From Polymorphobacter multimanifer (GTDB lineage Bacteria > Pseudomonadota > Alphaproteobacteria > Sphingomonadales > Sphingomonadaceae), in contig NZ_JACIIV010000012.1 of the NCBI RefSeq assembly GCF_014205635.1, forward strand, positions 62,001 through 126,000: 64,000 bases of DNA, read 5' to 3'. The position numbers and the translations under genes were made by a program. Under the pieces are notes generated by a model. That model was not told the DNA's origin and did not search any database. It saw nothing but the letters and a program-made list of their open reading frames with translations. Positions 34,297 to 42,644 of this stretch are shown piece by piece. The stretch's first letter is position 1; the number at the start of each line of letters is the position of its first letter.

Positions 34297-35514
34297 ATGC
34301 CTATGCCGCAGTGCATCATGGAAATAGCTGCTCCCTCCTCGCGTCAGCCCACAAGGGGCGAGCTGCTGCTGCTCGGTGCGCTGACCGCCTTCGGGGCGAT
34401 GACGATCGATCTGTATCTGCCGACACTGCCGGTGATCGCGCGCGATTTCGGCGCGACGCCGGCGGCGGTGCAGCTGACTTTCACGGCGTTTTTCATCGGC
34501 ATGGCGGCGGGGCAGCTCGTTTATGGTCCGGTGAGCGACCGAATGGGGCGGCGACCGGCGATCCTGTTCGGCTGCGTGCTGTATGTGGTGGCGTCGCTGG
34601 CGTGCGCTTTCGCGCCGACGATCGAATGGCTGGTGGCAGGGCGCTTCGTGCAGGCGCTGGGGTGCTGCGCCGGCATGGTGGTGGCGCGCGCCGTGGTGCG
34701 CGACCGCTATGACCATCGCGATTCGGCGCGGATCTTTTCGTTGCTGGTGCTTGTGCTGGCGGTGGCGCCGATGATCGCGCCGAGCGTGGGTGGTTGGCTG
34801 GCGGCGGTGGTGAGCTGGCGAGCGGTGTTCGTGGCGCTGGCGCTTTTTGGTGGCTGCATTCTGGCGGCGGTGTTCTGGCGGCTCGACGAAAGCCGCTCGG
34901 CGGCAACCGAGGCCAAGGCGCGCGGTGAGAAATGGTGGGAGAGCTATGCCGATCTGTTCCGCCACCGGCGGCTGATGGGCTATGTGCTGGTGGGGGCGGC
35001 AAACGGCGCCACGCTGTTCGGCTATATCGCGACAGCGCCCGACCTGGTGATCGATGTCTGGGGGTTCACCAGCGGCCAGTTCAGCATGATCTTCGCATTC
35101 ATCGCCTTCGGGGTTATCGGCTCGTCGCAGGTCAATCGCGCGCTGCTCAAGCGGCACTCGCCCGATGCCGTGCTTGCGGTTGCGGTGCTGGTGGCGGCAC
35201 TTTTCGGCCTGGGGGTGCTCGGGCTGGCGCTGGCAGGGGCGGGGCATTGGTGGATGATCGGCGCCTTTTTCGCGGTGCTGACGTCGAACGGATTCATTGC
35301 CGCCAATGCGCTGGCGGGTGCGCTCAACGTCGATCCGCTGCGTGCGGGTGCAACGTCGGGCCTTTATGGGGCGGGCAATTTTGCGGTGGGCGCGGTGGCG
35401 TCGGCGGTGGCAGCCGTGCTCCACGATGGCACGGCACTGCCGGTATCCTTGGTGATGGCGGTGGCGCTGATCGGGGCGGCCCTCGCCTATTACGGACTGG
35501 CGCGGCCGCGCTGA
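34297..35514 (+). CDS. Bcr/CflA-family multidrug efflux MFS transporter
   Basis: 405 residues with twelve membrane helices. The drug:H+ antiporter-1 signature is present: LTAFGAMTIDLYLPTLPVIARDFGATPAAVQLTFTAFFIGMAAGQLVYGPVSDRMGRRPAILFG, then QALGCCAGMVVARAVVRDRY, the Bcr/CflA motif. The expected role is proton-driven export of drugs such as bicyclomycin or chloramphenicol. I chose ATG 34297 because GGAGG lies 7 bases ahead. It is divergent from the broken brnT gene. Confidence 0.9.
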   Translation: MPMPQCIMEIAAPSSRQPTRGELLLLGALTAFGAMTIDLYLPTLPVIARDFGATPAAVQLTFTAFFIGMAAGQLVYGPVSDRMGRRPAILFGCVLYVVASLACAFAPTIEWLVAGRFVQALGCCAGMVVARAVVRDRYDHRDSARIFSLLVLVLAVAPMIAPSVGGWLAAVVSWRAVFVALALFGGCILAAVFWRLDESRSAATEAKARGEKWWESYADLFRHRRLMGYVLVGAANGATLFGYIATAPDLVIDVWGFTSGQFSMIFAFIAFGVIGSSQVNRALLKRHSPDAVLAVAVLVAALFGLGVLGLALAGAGHWWMIGAFFAVLTSNGFIAANALAGALNVDPLRAGATSGLYGAGNFAVGAVASAVAAVLHDGTALPVSLVMAVALIGAALAYYGLARPR

Positions 35515-35518
35515 GCGA

Positions 35519-36148
35519 TCACTTCAGGTGGAAGTTGTACGGCTCGGTTTTTGTGGCGGCCGCGATCCAGGCCGGGCGCGCCTGGATGCGCTTGGCATAG
35601 GCGAGCACATTGGGGAAATGCGCGCCAAGCCCCTGCATTGCGGCGATTTCGGCGATGAAGCTCATCATGATATCGGCACCTGAGAGGCTGTTGTCGATGA
35701 GCCAATCATTGTCGCCGAGGCTGGCCGACAGAAAGCTGACAAACGAGCCGATCTGTTCCTTGATGCGCGGCTGCAGCGGGGCACCCGCGTCCCCGAGGCG
35801 GGCGGTGTAAAGCGCCAGAAGGAACGGTGTCATTGCCGAGCCTTCGGCGAAGTGCAGCCATTGCAGATAATCCTCATGCGCCGGCGTGCCGGGAACGGGC
35901 ATCAGCTTTCCCTGGCCGTGATGGCGGAGGATATAATCGGTGATGGCGCCCGATTCGATGATGACGCGGTCCCCATCCTGCAGCACCGGGGATTTGCCGA
36001 GCGGGTGGATGGCCTTGAGCTCGGGGGGGGCGAGGCTGGTTTCGGCGTCGCGGGAATAGGCCTTGATCTGATAGGGGGTGCCCAGCTCCTCGAGCAGCCA
36101 GAGGATGCGCTGCGAGCGGCTGTTGTTGAGGTGGTGGACGATGAGCAT
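35519..36148 (-). CDS. Glutathione S-transferase family protein
   Basis: 209 residues. The thioredoxin-like N-domain is MLIVHHLNNSRSQRILWLLEELGTPYQIKAY, with Ser-Arg-Ser-Gln-Arg, the Ser-type GSH activation seen in bacterial and plant-like classes. The GSH-binding loop is GKSPVLQDGDRVIIESGAI. The C-terminal helical domain has the conserved SGADIMMSF. It starts at ATG 36148 with GGAG about 9 bases upstream. It is convergent with the MFS gene, 5 bases apart. Substrate unknown. Confidence 0.88.
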   Translation of the reverse strand: MLIVHHLNNSRSQRILWLLEELGTPYQIKAYSRDAETSLAPPELKAIHPLGKSPVLQDGDRVIIESGAITDYILRHHGQGKLMPVPGTPAHEDYLQWLHFAEGSAMTPFLLALYTARLGDAGAPLQPRIKEQIGSFVSFLSASLGDNDWLIDNSLSGADIMMSFIAEIAAMQGLGAHFPNVLAYAKRIQARPAWIAAATKTEPYNFHLK

Positions 36149-36196
36149 GGCAATATTCTCCGCTGGTTGGACCAAGGTTAGCCGAGGGATGCGGGC

Positions 36197-36604
36197 ATGG
36201 GTATCGTGATTCCGGAGGACGAGCTGCAGGAGGCTTTCATTCGCGCTTCCGGCCCCGGCGGGCAGAACGTCAACAAGGTGAACACAGCGGTGCAGCTGCG
36301 CTTCGATGTGCGGCACTCGCCGAGCCTGCCCGACGATGTGGCGGTGCGGCTGATGCGGCTGGCCGGGAGCCGGATGACGCGCGACGGAGTGCTGGTGATC
36401 GAGGCGAGCCGGTTCCGCACGCAGGAACGCAACCGCGCCGATGCGAGGTTGCGGCTGGCGGCGCTGGTGGCGGCGGCGGAGGTGCGGCCGGTGAAGCGGC
36501 GGCCGACGAAGCCGACAAGGGCGAGCGGCGAGCGGCGGCTGGCGGGGAAAGCGGTGCGGTCGGGAGTCAAATCGGGACGTGGACGCGTGCGATCGGACGA
36601 CTGA
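36197..36604 (+). CDS. arfB: Peptidyl-tRNA hydrolase ArfB (YaeJ)
   Basis: 135 residues. It has the release-factor-like GGQ motif in FIRASGPGGQNVNKVNTAVQLRFDV and a basic C-terminal tail (VKRRPTKPTRASGERRLAGKAVRSGVKSGRG) that enters the empty mRNA channel. ArfB frees ribosomes stalled without a stop codon. The length fits the family. It is divergent from the GST gene by 48 bases. Confidence 0.92.
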   Translation: MGIVIPEDELQEAFIRASGPGGQNVNKVNTAVQLRFDVRHSPSLPDDVAVRLMRLAGSRMTRDGVLVIEASRFRTQERNRADARLRLAALVAAAEVRPVKRRPTKPTRASGERRLAGKAVRSGVKSGRGRVRSDD

Positions 36605-36746
36605 TCGGCGGCACGAAATTGCAACGCAATACGCTCACGTCGGGTTTCTTTCCACGGCGTGCCCTTCAAATGCAACGATAGGCACCCTATTTCTGTTGTG
36701 GTGGACACCAACCGGTTTGGCACAACATATTTGAAGGGAACGAACT

Positions 36747-37121
36747 ATGGCTATCAACAAGGATTCGATCGAGGGCAATGTCGACCAGCTTTCGGGCAAT
36801 GTCGGCCAGATGGCGGGCAAGGGCGAAGCGTTTGTCGGCAATGCGATCGGCGACACCGAGACCGAAGTGAGCGGCAAGGTTCGCGAGCTCAAGGGCAAGG
36901 CGCAGGAAGTTTATGGCAAGGCACGCGAGAGCTATGGCAAGGCCAGCGAGCAGGTGAAGGATTGGGCTGACCACGCCCCCGAGAGCGTGCGAGAAGCCCG
37001 CGAGAAGGCCGCGCGTGCTGCCGAGGACGTGCGCCACCAGGTGCAGGAGCAGCCGCTTGCCACCCTCGCCGGCGGCATTGCACTCGGCTTCGTGGTCGGC
37101 TGGTTGCTCAACCGCCGCTAA
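36747..37121 (+). CDS. CsbD-like / DUF883-type stress protein
   Basis: 124 residues. The N-terminal CsbD-type repeat has DSIEGNVDQLSGNVGQMAGKGEAF and EVSGKVRELKGKAQEVYGKARESYGKASEQVKDWAD. The C-terminus (REKAARAAEDVRHQVQEQPLATLAGGIALGFVVGWLLNRR) is a DUF883/YqjD-like helix plus membrane anchor that, in known cases, tethers ribosomes to the inner membrane. So this looks like a fusion of a CsbD stress motif with an ElaB/YqjD-type anchor. It has its own terminator and is probably stress-induced. Confidence 0.82.
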   Translation: MAINKDSIEGNVDQLSGNVGQMAGKGEAFVGNAIGDTETEVSGKVRELKGKAQEVYGKARESYGKASEQVKDWADHAPESVREAREKAARAAEDVRHQVQEQPLATLAGGIALGFVVGWLLNRR

Positions 37122-37144
37122 GCGTTTCGACAGACCGAAAACCG

Positions 37145-37175
37145 GGGCCGCAGGAGATGATCCTGCGGCCCTTTT
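37145..37175 (+). terminator. Rho-independent terminator after the CsbD-like gene
   Basis: GGGCCGCAGGA (37145-37155) pairs perfectly with TCCTGCGGCCC (37161-37171) around GATGA, followed by TTTT. A strong 11-bp stem lies 23 bases after the stop codon. The opposite strand also has a short T-run, so it may serve the convergent epimerase gene too. Confidence 0.85.
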
Positions 37176-37179
37176 CGTT

Positions 37180-37623
37180 TCAATAGTGATCCGGCGTCGC
37201 CATCAGCTCGATGAGCACGCCGCCGGTGTCGCGCGGGTGGACGAAGATGATCGGCACGCCGTGCGCGCCGATGCGCGGCTCGCCGGACCCGAGCACGGTG
37301 GCGCCGCGGGCGCGCATGGCATCGCGCGCGGCGATGATGTCCGCAACCTCGAAGCAGACATGGTGCTGGCCGCCGGCCGGGTTCTTCTTGAGGAAGCCGT
37401 GGATGGGGCTGTCGGGGCCGAGCGGCTCGATGAGTTCGAGCTGGCTGTTGGCGACATCGATGAAGGCGACGCGTACGCCCTGGGCGGGAAGATCGAAGGG
37501 CGGGGTGCTGACGGTGGCGCCGAACAGCCGCGCGTACATGGCGATTGTGTCGTCGATGCTGGGGCAGGCGATGCCGACATGGTTGAGGCGACCCAGGAGA
37601 AGGGGGGGCAAGTCGTCGGTCAT
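37180..37623 (-). CDS. mce: Methylmalonyl-CoA epimerase
   Basis: 147 residues of the VOC/glyoxalase fold. The motifs are LGRLNHVGIACPSIDDTIAMYARLFGA, GVRVAFIDVANSQLELIEPLGPDSPIHGFLKKNPAGGQHHVCFEVAD and FVHPRDTGGVLIELMA. Metal ligands are His in NHVGIA, Gln/Glu in SQLELIEP, His in HHVCFEV and Glu in LIELM. It interconverts (2R)- and (2S)-methylmalonyl-CoA in propionate metabolism. The ATG at 37623 has AAGGAG upstream; the emrB stop overlaps this site. The mutase is not in the window. Confidence 0.9.
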   Translation of the reverse strand: MTDDLPPLLLGRLNHVGIACPSIDDTIAMYARLFGATVSTPPFDLPAQGVRVAFIDVANSQLELIEPLGPDSPIHGFLKKNPAGGQHHVCFEVADIIAARDAMRARGATVLGSGEPRIGAHGVPIIFVHPRDTGGVLIELMATPDHY

Positions 37624-37634
37624 GGCAAACTCCT

Positions 37635-39176
37635 TCATTCGGGCATGTGAACGGGCGTGGCAGCGCCAGCCGCCGGGCGCAAGAGCAGCAGCAGCGGCAG
37701 CATGGCGATGGTAAGCCAGAACATCAGCATGAACACATCGATATAGGCGATGAGCAGCGCCTGGGCGTTGATGATGCCATCGAGCCCGGCGATGACCGCG
37801 ACGCCTGAGGCGCCGGCGGCGGCGGCGAGATCGGGATTGGCGATCGGCGTGTTGTAGGCGGTGATGCCGCCGGCGATATCGGCATGCGAGGTCTGCTGCT
37901 GGTGCGCCAGCATCGAGATGGCGAGGCTGATGCCGACCGAGCCACCGATGTTGCGCATCAGCATGTAGAAGGCCGAAGCCTCGGTGCGCAACATGGTCGG
38001 CAACGTGCTGAAGGCGATGGTGTTGAGGGGCACGAAGATGAGGCCGAGGCCGAAGCCCTGCAGGGCGGCGGTGGTGATGAAGGGGGTCTTGTCCATCACC
38101 GGCGCGAAGCCTGTCATCATCCAGAGGCCGGCTGCCGTGCAGCCGATGCCGGCGAGGATGACGAGGCGTGGCTCGACCTTGCCGATCAGCCGGCCGGCGA
38201 GGAGCATTGCGAGCGCCATGCCGAGCCCTCGCGGCATTTGCAGGATGCCGGCCTCGACGACCGGATAGCCATAGAGCGTTTGCAGGAGCGTGGGCATGAG
38301 GGCGGTGGTGCCGACGAGCAGAACGCCGACGATCGCGATGAACAGGAAGCCGAGCATGACGTTGCGATCGGTGAGCAGGCGGCGGCTGAGGATGGCGTTG
38401 TCCGCCGTCGTGAGGTGGACGCCGAAAGCCCAGAGGGCCGCGACGGCCAGTCCCATTTCCAGCCGCACTTCCCAGCTTGCGAGCCAATCGAGCTGGTGGC
38501 CGCGATCGAGGCCCAGTTGCAGCGCGCCCATGCCGATGGCGAGCAGGGTGAAGCCGAGGAGATCGAACTTGCGCGGCTGGCTGGCCGGCTTGGGCAGCAC
38601 GGCGCTGGCGAGCAGGATGGTCAGGATGCCGACGGGCAGGTTGATGAAGAAGACCCAGCGCCAGTCGTAGCGATCGGTAAGCCAGCCGCCGATGACGGGG
38701 CCGAGGATGGGGCCGACCATGATGCCGACGCCGAACAGTGCCAGCGCCTGGCCCTGGCGCGCGCGCGGCCAGGCATCGAGGATGAAGGCCTGCGAGAGGG
38801 GTGCGATGACGGCGCCGGTGGCGCCTTGCAGGATGCGGTAGAGCACCATCTCGGGAAGCGACTGCGCCAGCCCGCACGCCATCGAGGCGAGAGTGAAGGC
38901 GGCGACGGCGAACAGGTACAGCCGGCGGCGGCCGATGCGGTCCGCCAGCCAGCCGGTGAGCGGTGTGGCGATGGCAGTGGCGACGATGTAGCTGGTGAGG
39001 ACCCAGGTGACGCTGTCGGCCGCGGCGCCGAGGCTCGGCTGCATGTGGGGAAGGGCGACATTGGCGATCGTCGAATCGAGGATCGTCATGAAGGTGCCGA
39101 GCATCACGGCGAGCGTGATGAGCCGGCGCTGGCCGCTGTCGGCCAGGGCTGAGGCGGGCAGCGCTGCGGTCGTCAA
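37635..39176 (-). CDS. emrB: EmrB/QacA-type drug MFS transporter (DHA2)
   Basis: 513 residues with fourteen membrane helices. DHA2 motifs are LAVMLGTFMTILDSTIANVALPHM, TAIATPLTGWLADRIGRRRLYLFA and GPILGPVIGGWLTDRYDWRWVFFINLPVG. It is the inner-membrane component of an EmrAB-type tripartite efflux pump. emrA starts upstream, with the genes separated by two bases. No outer-membrane TolC gene is in the operon. Confidence 0.92.
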   Translation of the reverse strand: MTTAALPASALADSGQRRLITLAVMLGTFMTILDSTIANVALPHMQPSLGAAADSVTWVLTSYIVATAIATPLTGWLADRIGRRRLYLFAVAAFTLASMACGLAQSLPEMVLYRILQGATGAVIAPLSQAFILDAWPRARQGQALALFGVGIMVGPILGPVIGGWLTDRYDWRWVFFINLPVGILTILLASAVLPKPASQPRKFDLLGFTLLAIGMGALQLGLDRGHQLDWLASWEVRLEMGLAVAALWAFGVHLTTADNAILSRRLLTDRNVMLGFLFIAIVGVLLVGTTALMPTLLQTLYGYPVVEAGILQMPRGLGMALAMLLAGRLIGKVEPRLVILAGIGCTAAGLWMMTGFAPVMDKTPFITTAALQGFGLGLIFVPLNTIAFSTLPTMLRTEASAFYMLMRNIGGSVGISLAISMLAHQQQTSHADIAGGITAYNTPIANPDLAAAAGASGVAVIAGLDGIINAQALLIAYIDVFMLMFWLTIAMLPLLLLLRPAAGAATPVHMPE

Positions 39177-39178
39177 GC

Positions 39179-40213
39179 TCAGCGACTCGTGTCGATGGTC
39201 ACGGTGGCGGACAAGCCGGCGATGAGGGGGACAGTCGGCGGGCCCACGAGGGCGATGCGGACGGGCACACGCTGCACGACCTTGACCCAGTTGCCGGTGG
39301 CGTTCTGTGCCGGCAGCACGGAAAATTCCGAGCCGGTGCCGGCACCGATTGACTCGACTCGGCCCCTGAGGGGAGAGCCGGGATAGGCGTCGAGCACGAT
39401 CTCGGCGGTCTGGCCGGGGCGCATCGGCTCGAGGTCGGTCTCCTTGAAATTGGCCTCCACATACGGATTGGCGCCGAGCATGATCGCCATGGTGGGAATG
39501 CCGGTGGCCATGACCTGGCCGGGAAGCACCTTGGTGGTCTGCGTGGCAATGCCGTCGGCGGGCGCCTTGATGATGGTGCGCGAGAGATCGAAGGCGGCCC
39601 GGTCGCGAGCCGCCTGTGCGGCGAGGATGAGCGGGTGGGTGCCGCGCAGCGCCACATTGGCGCGTGCCGCGGCGCCGGCTTCGTCGGCGAGCGCCGAGGC
39701 GAGGGCGGCCTGGGCCTGGGTGAGCGCGGATTCGGCGGCCTGGAGGCGGGCGCGGGTGGCGAAGCCATCGGCAACGAGCTTCTGCTGGCGGTCGAGCTCT
39801 TGCGCGGCGAAGCGCACGGCATCGCGCCGCGCATCGACATCGGCGCGGCGGCCGGTGGTGCCGGTGGTGAGCTCGGCGACTTGCAGCCGGGCGCTGGCGA
39901 GGCGCGCTTCGGCTTCGGCGAGTGCGATGCGGAATGGCTCGTCGGCGAGGCGGATGATGACCTGGCCGCGCTGGACGGGCTGGGATTCGCGGACCAGCAC
40001 CTGCTCGACGCGGCCGGTGACATCGGCGCTGATGCTCACGCGGTCCTGCTGGACATAGGCATTGTCGGTGCTCACCGAGCCGGTTTGGCCGAGCCAGAGC
40101 CAGCCGCCGACACCGGCGAGCAGCAGAGCGGGGGCCGCCATCAGCAGCCAGGGCTTGCGGCGGCGCGGAAGCACTTCGGCCTGGATGGTGGCAGGATCGG
40201 GAAGGGCGTTCAT
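39179..40213 (-). CDS. emrA: EmrA-type membrane fusion protein (HlyD family)
   Basis: 344 residues. One membrane anchor (LLMAAPALLLAGVGGWLWL) is followed by a periplasmic adaptor: TDNAYVQQDRVSISADVTGRVEQVLVRESQPVQRGQVIIRLADEP (lipoyl/barrel-sandwich half), a long coiled coil, a second half with TIIKAPADGIATQTTKVLPGQVMATGIP, and a beta-barrel. It links EmrB to an outer-membrane channel. The ATG overlaps the MarR stop by four bases, which indicates control by that repressor. Confidence 0.92.
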   Translation of the reverse strand: MNALPDPATIQAEVLPRRRKPWLLMAAPALLLAGVGGWLWLGQTGSVSTDNAYVQQDRVSISADVTGRVEQVLVRESQPVQRGQVIIRLADEPFRIALAEAEARLASARLQVAELTTGTTGRRADVDARRDAVRFAAQELDRQQKLVADGFATRARLQAAESALTQAQAALASALADEAGAAARANVALRGTHPLILAAQAARDRAAFDLSRTIIKAPADGIATQTTKVLPGQVMATGIPTMAIMLGANPYVEANFKETDLEPMRPGQTAEIVLDAYPGSPLRGRVESIGAGTGSEFSVLPAQNATGNWVKVVQRVPVRIALVGPPTVPLIAGLSATVTIDTSR

Positions 40214-40653
40214 GCGCTGGCCTTGGCGGCCGCGCCGGGGGTGGTGAGGTTGGACCGCACGCGGAGCAGCAGGCCGGCGAGTTGCTCCTGCTCGGCGTCC
40301 GACAGCCCGTCGAGCGTTTCGGCCATCACATCGGCGCCGATGGTGCGGAGCGCCTCGAGGATGGGGTGGGCGCGGGGGCGAAGGAAGAGCCGCCAGGCGC
40401 GGCGATCGGCGGGATCGGCACGGCGCTCGACGAGATCGGCATCGGCAAGGCGATCGACCATGCGGCCGACGGTGATCGTCTCGACATCGAGCGCCTCGGC
40501 AAGGCCGGCCTGGTTGATGCCCTCGACGCGGCTCAGTGCGAACAGCACCTGCCATTGCGCGCGGCTGACCCCGAGGGTGCGGGCGCGTGCGTCGAAGCGG
40601 CGCCGGAGCAGACGCGACGAATCGCCGATGAGGACAGCAAGGCTATCAGACAT
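40210..40653 (-). CDS. MarR-family transcriptional regulator of emrAB
   Basis: 147 residues with a winged helix: LGVSRAQWQVLFALSRVEGINQAGLAEALDVETITVGRMVDRLADADLVERRADPADRRAWRLFLRPRA, including the DxR wing (ADPADRRAW). It is the first gene of marR-emrA-emrB and most likely an autorepressor released by drug ligands. A perfect 16-bp palindrome lies 28 bases upstream of its start. Confidence 0.9.
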   Translation of the reverse strand: MSDSLAVLIGDSSRLLRRRFDARARTLGVSRAQWQVLFALSRVEGINQAGLAEALDVETITVGRMVDRLADADLVERRADPADRRAWRLFLRPRAHPILEALRTIGADVMAETLDGLSDAEQEQLAGLLLRVRSNLTTPGAAAKASA

Positions 40654-40680
40654 GCCTGCTGATAATATGCATGCTTATGA

Positions 40681-40696
40681 TTGCCAAGCTTGGCAA
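40681..40696. promoter_or_regulatory. Perfect 16-bp palindrome upstream of marR-emrAB
   Basis: TTGCCAAGCTTGGCAA is its own reverse complement. It is 28-43 bases upstream of the marR start, and on that strand it includes TTGGCA, a plausible -35 hexamer. MarR proteins bind 16-20 bp palindromes at their own promoters, so this is the probable operator. Confidence 0.75.
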
Positions 40697-40765
40697 ATGT
40701 CTCAGCCTCATCGCGCGATTGCTGGTTGCGCTGAGGCGTGCGGGCGGCTATGCGCGCCCTTCGGT

Positions 40766-40842
40766 CGGAGCGTGGCGCAGCCTGGTAGCGCACTAGACTG
40801 GGGGTCTAGGGGTCGCAGGTTCGAATCCTGTCGCTCCGACCA
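40766..40842 (+). tRNA. tRNA-Pro (anticodon GGG)
   Basis: A 77-nt cloverleaf with the CCA encoded at 40840-40842. The acceptor stem CGGAGCG (40766-40772) pairs with CGCTCCG (40832-40838). The anticodon stem CTAGA/TCTAG frames the loop CTGGGGG, with GGG at 40800-40802 reading CCC/CCU. The T arm is GCAGGTTCGAATCCTGT. The D arm has GCGCAGCCTGGTAGCGC. This is the standard bacterial tRNA-Pro layout. Confidence 0.97.
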
Positions 40843-40859
40843 GCTTTCCCCCCAGAATT

Positions 40860-42503
40860 TCATTTGACGGCAGGCATCGGCGTATCGTCGAAAAGCCAGG
40901 GCAGGTCGCTGTCGTTGCCGGTCATCTCGTAGCGGATGAGCGACATCGGGATGCGGCCGCGGCGGATGAAATCATCGTGGAAGGCCTTGAGCTCGAACTT
41001 GTCCCCGAGCTGCTGGCGGCGCTCGGAGAGGAGGTTCCACATCTGCACATTGCCGATGGTATATTCGAGGCCGTGGCCGGGGAGGGTGCGGATATGGGCG
41101 TATTTGCGCGCGACATCGGCATCGAGCAGCGGTGTGACCTTGAGCCAGTAGGCGGACACTTCGGCCGCGGTCTTCTCGTTGCGCTGGTTCCAGACGTCTC
41201 CGAGTGCACGGGCGGCGCGCCACAGGCCGAAGAGCTGGATGAGCTCGCGCTGGCGGGGCTGATCATCGAAGAAGCCGGCCTGGAGGGCTGCTTCCTCCAG
41301 ATAGACCGCCCAGCCCTGCCAGCGGGCGCCATCGACCACCCCGGCGCGGATGGGATTGGGGTTGGCGTTGGAGATGAGCAGATCGAAGCGGTGGCCGGGG
41401 ATGACGGCGTGGAGATGATCGGGCGAGGGATCGCGGAACTGGATCTGCTCCCAGTAATTGGGCGGCGTCGCGCGGGTGATGAAGGGGACGTTGATCGGCT
41501 CGGAATAGGTGCCCGGCACGATGAGCTTGCGCCAGTCGGCGGGGATCATGTCGGGGATGGAGATGAAATCTTCCTCGACGAGGAAGCGCCGGACGCGGGC
41601 ATCGGTCGCCTCGACGCGCGCCATGTATTCGGCGTCCGAGGCGGCGAGCTTGATCTCGGGAAGAGCGCGGTTGCGGTGGCGCTCGAGGGCGTAGAAGCCC
41701 CATAGCCGGTCGAGTTCGCGCTGGCTGAGCGTGGCGGCATCCTGCGAGGTGTAGGGCATCAGCAGCACATGGCGGAGGTACCAGTCGAGCGCTTCCGTGC
41801 CGACGCCGGCGCGGCCTTGCATGCGCGGGCGCTCGGAGGCGAGCCAGCGGCGATAGTCTTCCAGCGCCGCAATGGCCTTTTCGATATCCGGCACGAGGGC
41901 GGGTGCCTCTTTGGCGGCGCGGCCCTGCAGATCCTTGTACCAGCCGATGACGCCCCTGGGCGGATCGGCGCGATAGGGGTAGCCGTCCTCGACACCATCG
42001 GACTGGACGAGCGAGCGCAGCGCCAGGTCGGCATGGTCGGCGGCGACATCATCGAGCGTTGCGCGCGCATTGGCGAGCGTCGTCGGCACGCCGCGCAGCT
42101 TTGCGGCAAAGGCCGGGTCGCCGGGCAGGGTGGTGAAGGCGAGACGCTGGATGGGCTCGAGAACGAAACCGGGGTCGCGTGCCCAGGGACGCGTGATCTT
42201 GTGGACGAACTCGGCTTCATCGAGCCGCGAGCGCACCACCAGCCAATCGGCCTTCTGGTGGCGTGGCCAGCCCTGGACACCGATGCGGTTCAGCCGCGCG
42301 CGAAGGGCGCCGAGCGTTTCCAGTCGAGCGGCGACGGCCTGCGGGGTGTGCTCGGTGCCGATGCCGGCTTTCCAGGCCTGATATTCGCCGAAAAGCGCCA
42401 CCAGATCGGTATGGTTGCCGCGGCCGGCCGGCTCGCCGGCACTCGCCGGACTGGCAAGCAGCAGCGCCAATGTGGTGGCCAGGATTGTTCCTCGAATGCG
42501 CAT
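40860..42503 (-). CDS. DUF885 family protein with altered metal/catalytic motifs
   Basis: 547 residues with a signal peptide ([18 protein letters not shown]). The overall pattern is that of secreted DUF885 proteins. In active members a HExxPGH motif and an EGW motif supply zinc ligands and catalytic Glu. Here the first reads HAVIPGH (365-371), with Ala where Glu is expected. The second reads WQGWAVY, with Gln396 in place of Glu. Both changes suggest loss or change of hydrolase activity. ATG 42503 is 7 bases after AAAAGGGG. An inverted repeat (42553-42570) lies upstream. Confidence 0.75.
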   Translation of the reverse strand: MRIRGTILATTLALLLASPASAGEPAGRGNHTDLVALFGEYQAWKAGIGTEHTPQAVAARLETLGALRARLNRIGVQGWPRHQKADWLVVRSRLDEAEFVHKITRPWARDPGFVLEPIQRLAFTTLPGDPAFAAKLRGVPTTLANARATLDDVAADHADLALRSLVQSDGVEDGYPYRADPPRGVIGWYKDLQGRAAKEAPALVPDIEKAIAALEDYRRWLASERPRMQGRAGVGTEALDWYLRHVLLMPYTSQDAATLSQRELDRLWGFYALERHRNRALPEIKLAASDAEYMARVEATDARVRRFLVEEDFISIPDMIPADWRKLIVPGTYSEPINVPFITRATPPNYWEQIQFRDPSPDHLHAVIPGHRFDLLISNANPNPIRAGVVDGARWQGWAVYLEEAALQAGFFDDQPRQRELIQLFGLWRAARALGDVWNQRNEKTAAEVSAYWLKVTPLLDADVARKYAHIRTLPGHGLEYTIGNVQMWNLLSERRQQLGDKFELKAFHDDFIRRGRIPMSLIRYEMTGNDSDLPWLFDDTPMPAVK

Positions 42504-42552
42504 GATCATTCCCCTTTTCCCGAGAAGAATGTAACGCAAAAAAATGACGCAT

Positions 42553-42570
42553 GGCGAACATTTGTTCGCC
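42553..42570. promoter_or_regulatory. Inverted repeat upstream of the DUF885 gene
   Basis: Arms GGCGAACA (42553-42560) and TGTTCGCC (42563-42570) flank TT. A near copy, GCGAACA-AT-TGTTCGC, occurs at 62623-62638. Both are preceded on the plus strand by GAGAAG and ACGCAAAAA at similar distances. The core is likely a regulator site 50-67 bases upstream of the DUF885 start. Confidence 0.6.
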
Positions 42571-42644
42571 AGCAAGTAGAATCTGCCACTGCCGGTACGG
42601 CGCGCCTACCTGCACCAGGCGTTGAATGAAGCAGGCAGAAGGAC

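Noticed and set aside
34000-35424. Long minus-strand frame opposite the MFS transporter
   Set aside because: His/Arg/Gln-rich shadow. Only the DNA near its 3' end is meaningful, where another frame gives the broken brnT.
42553-42570. LexA (SOS) box
   Set aside because: GAAC-N4-GTTC fits the Gram-positive LexA site, but alphaproteobacterial LexA sites are GTTC-N7-GTTC direct repeats, and neither flanking gene is a repair gene.
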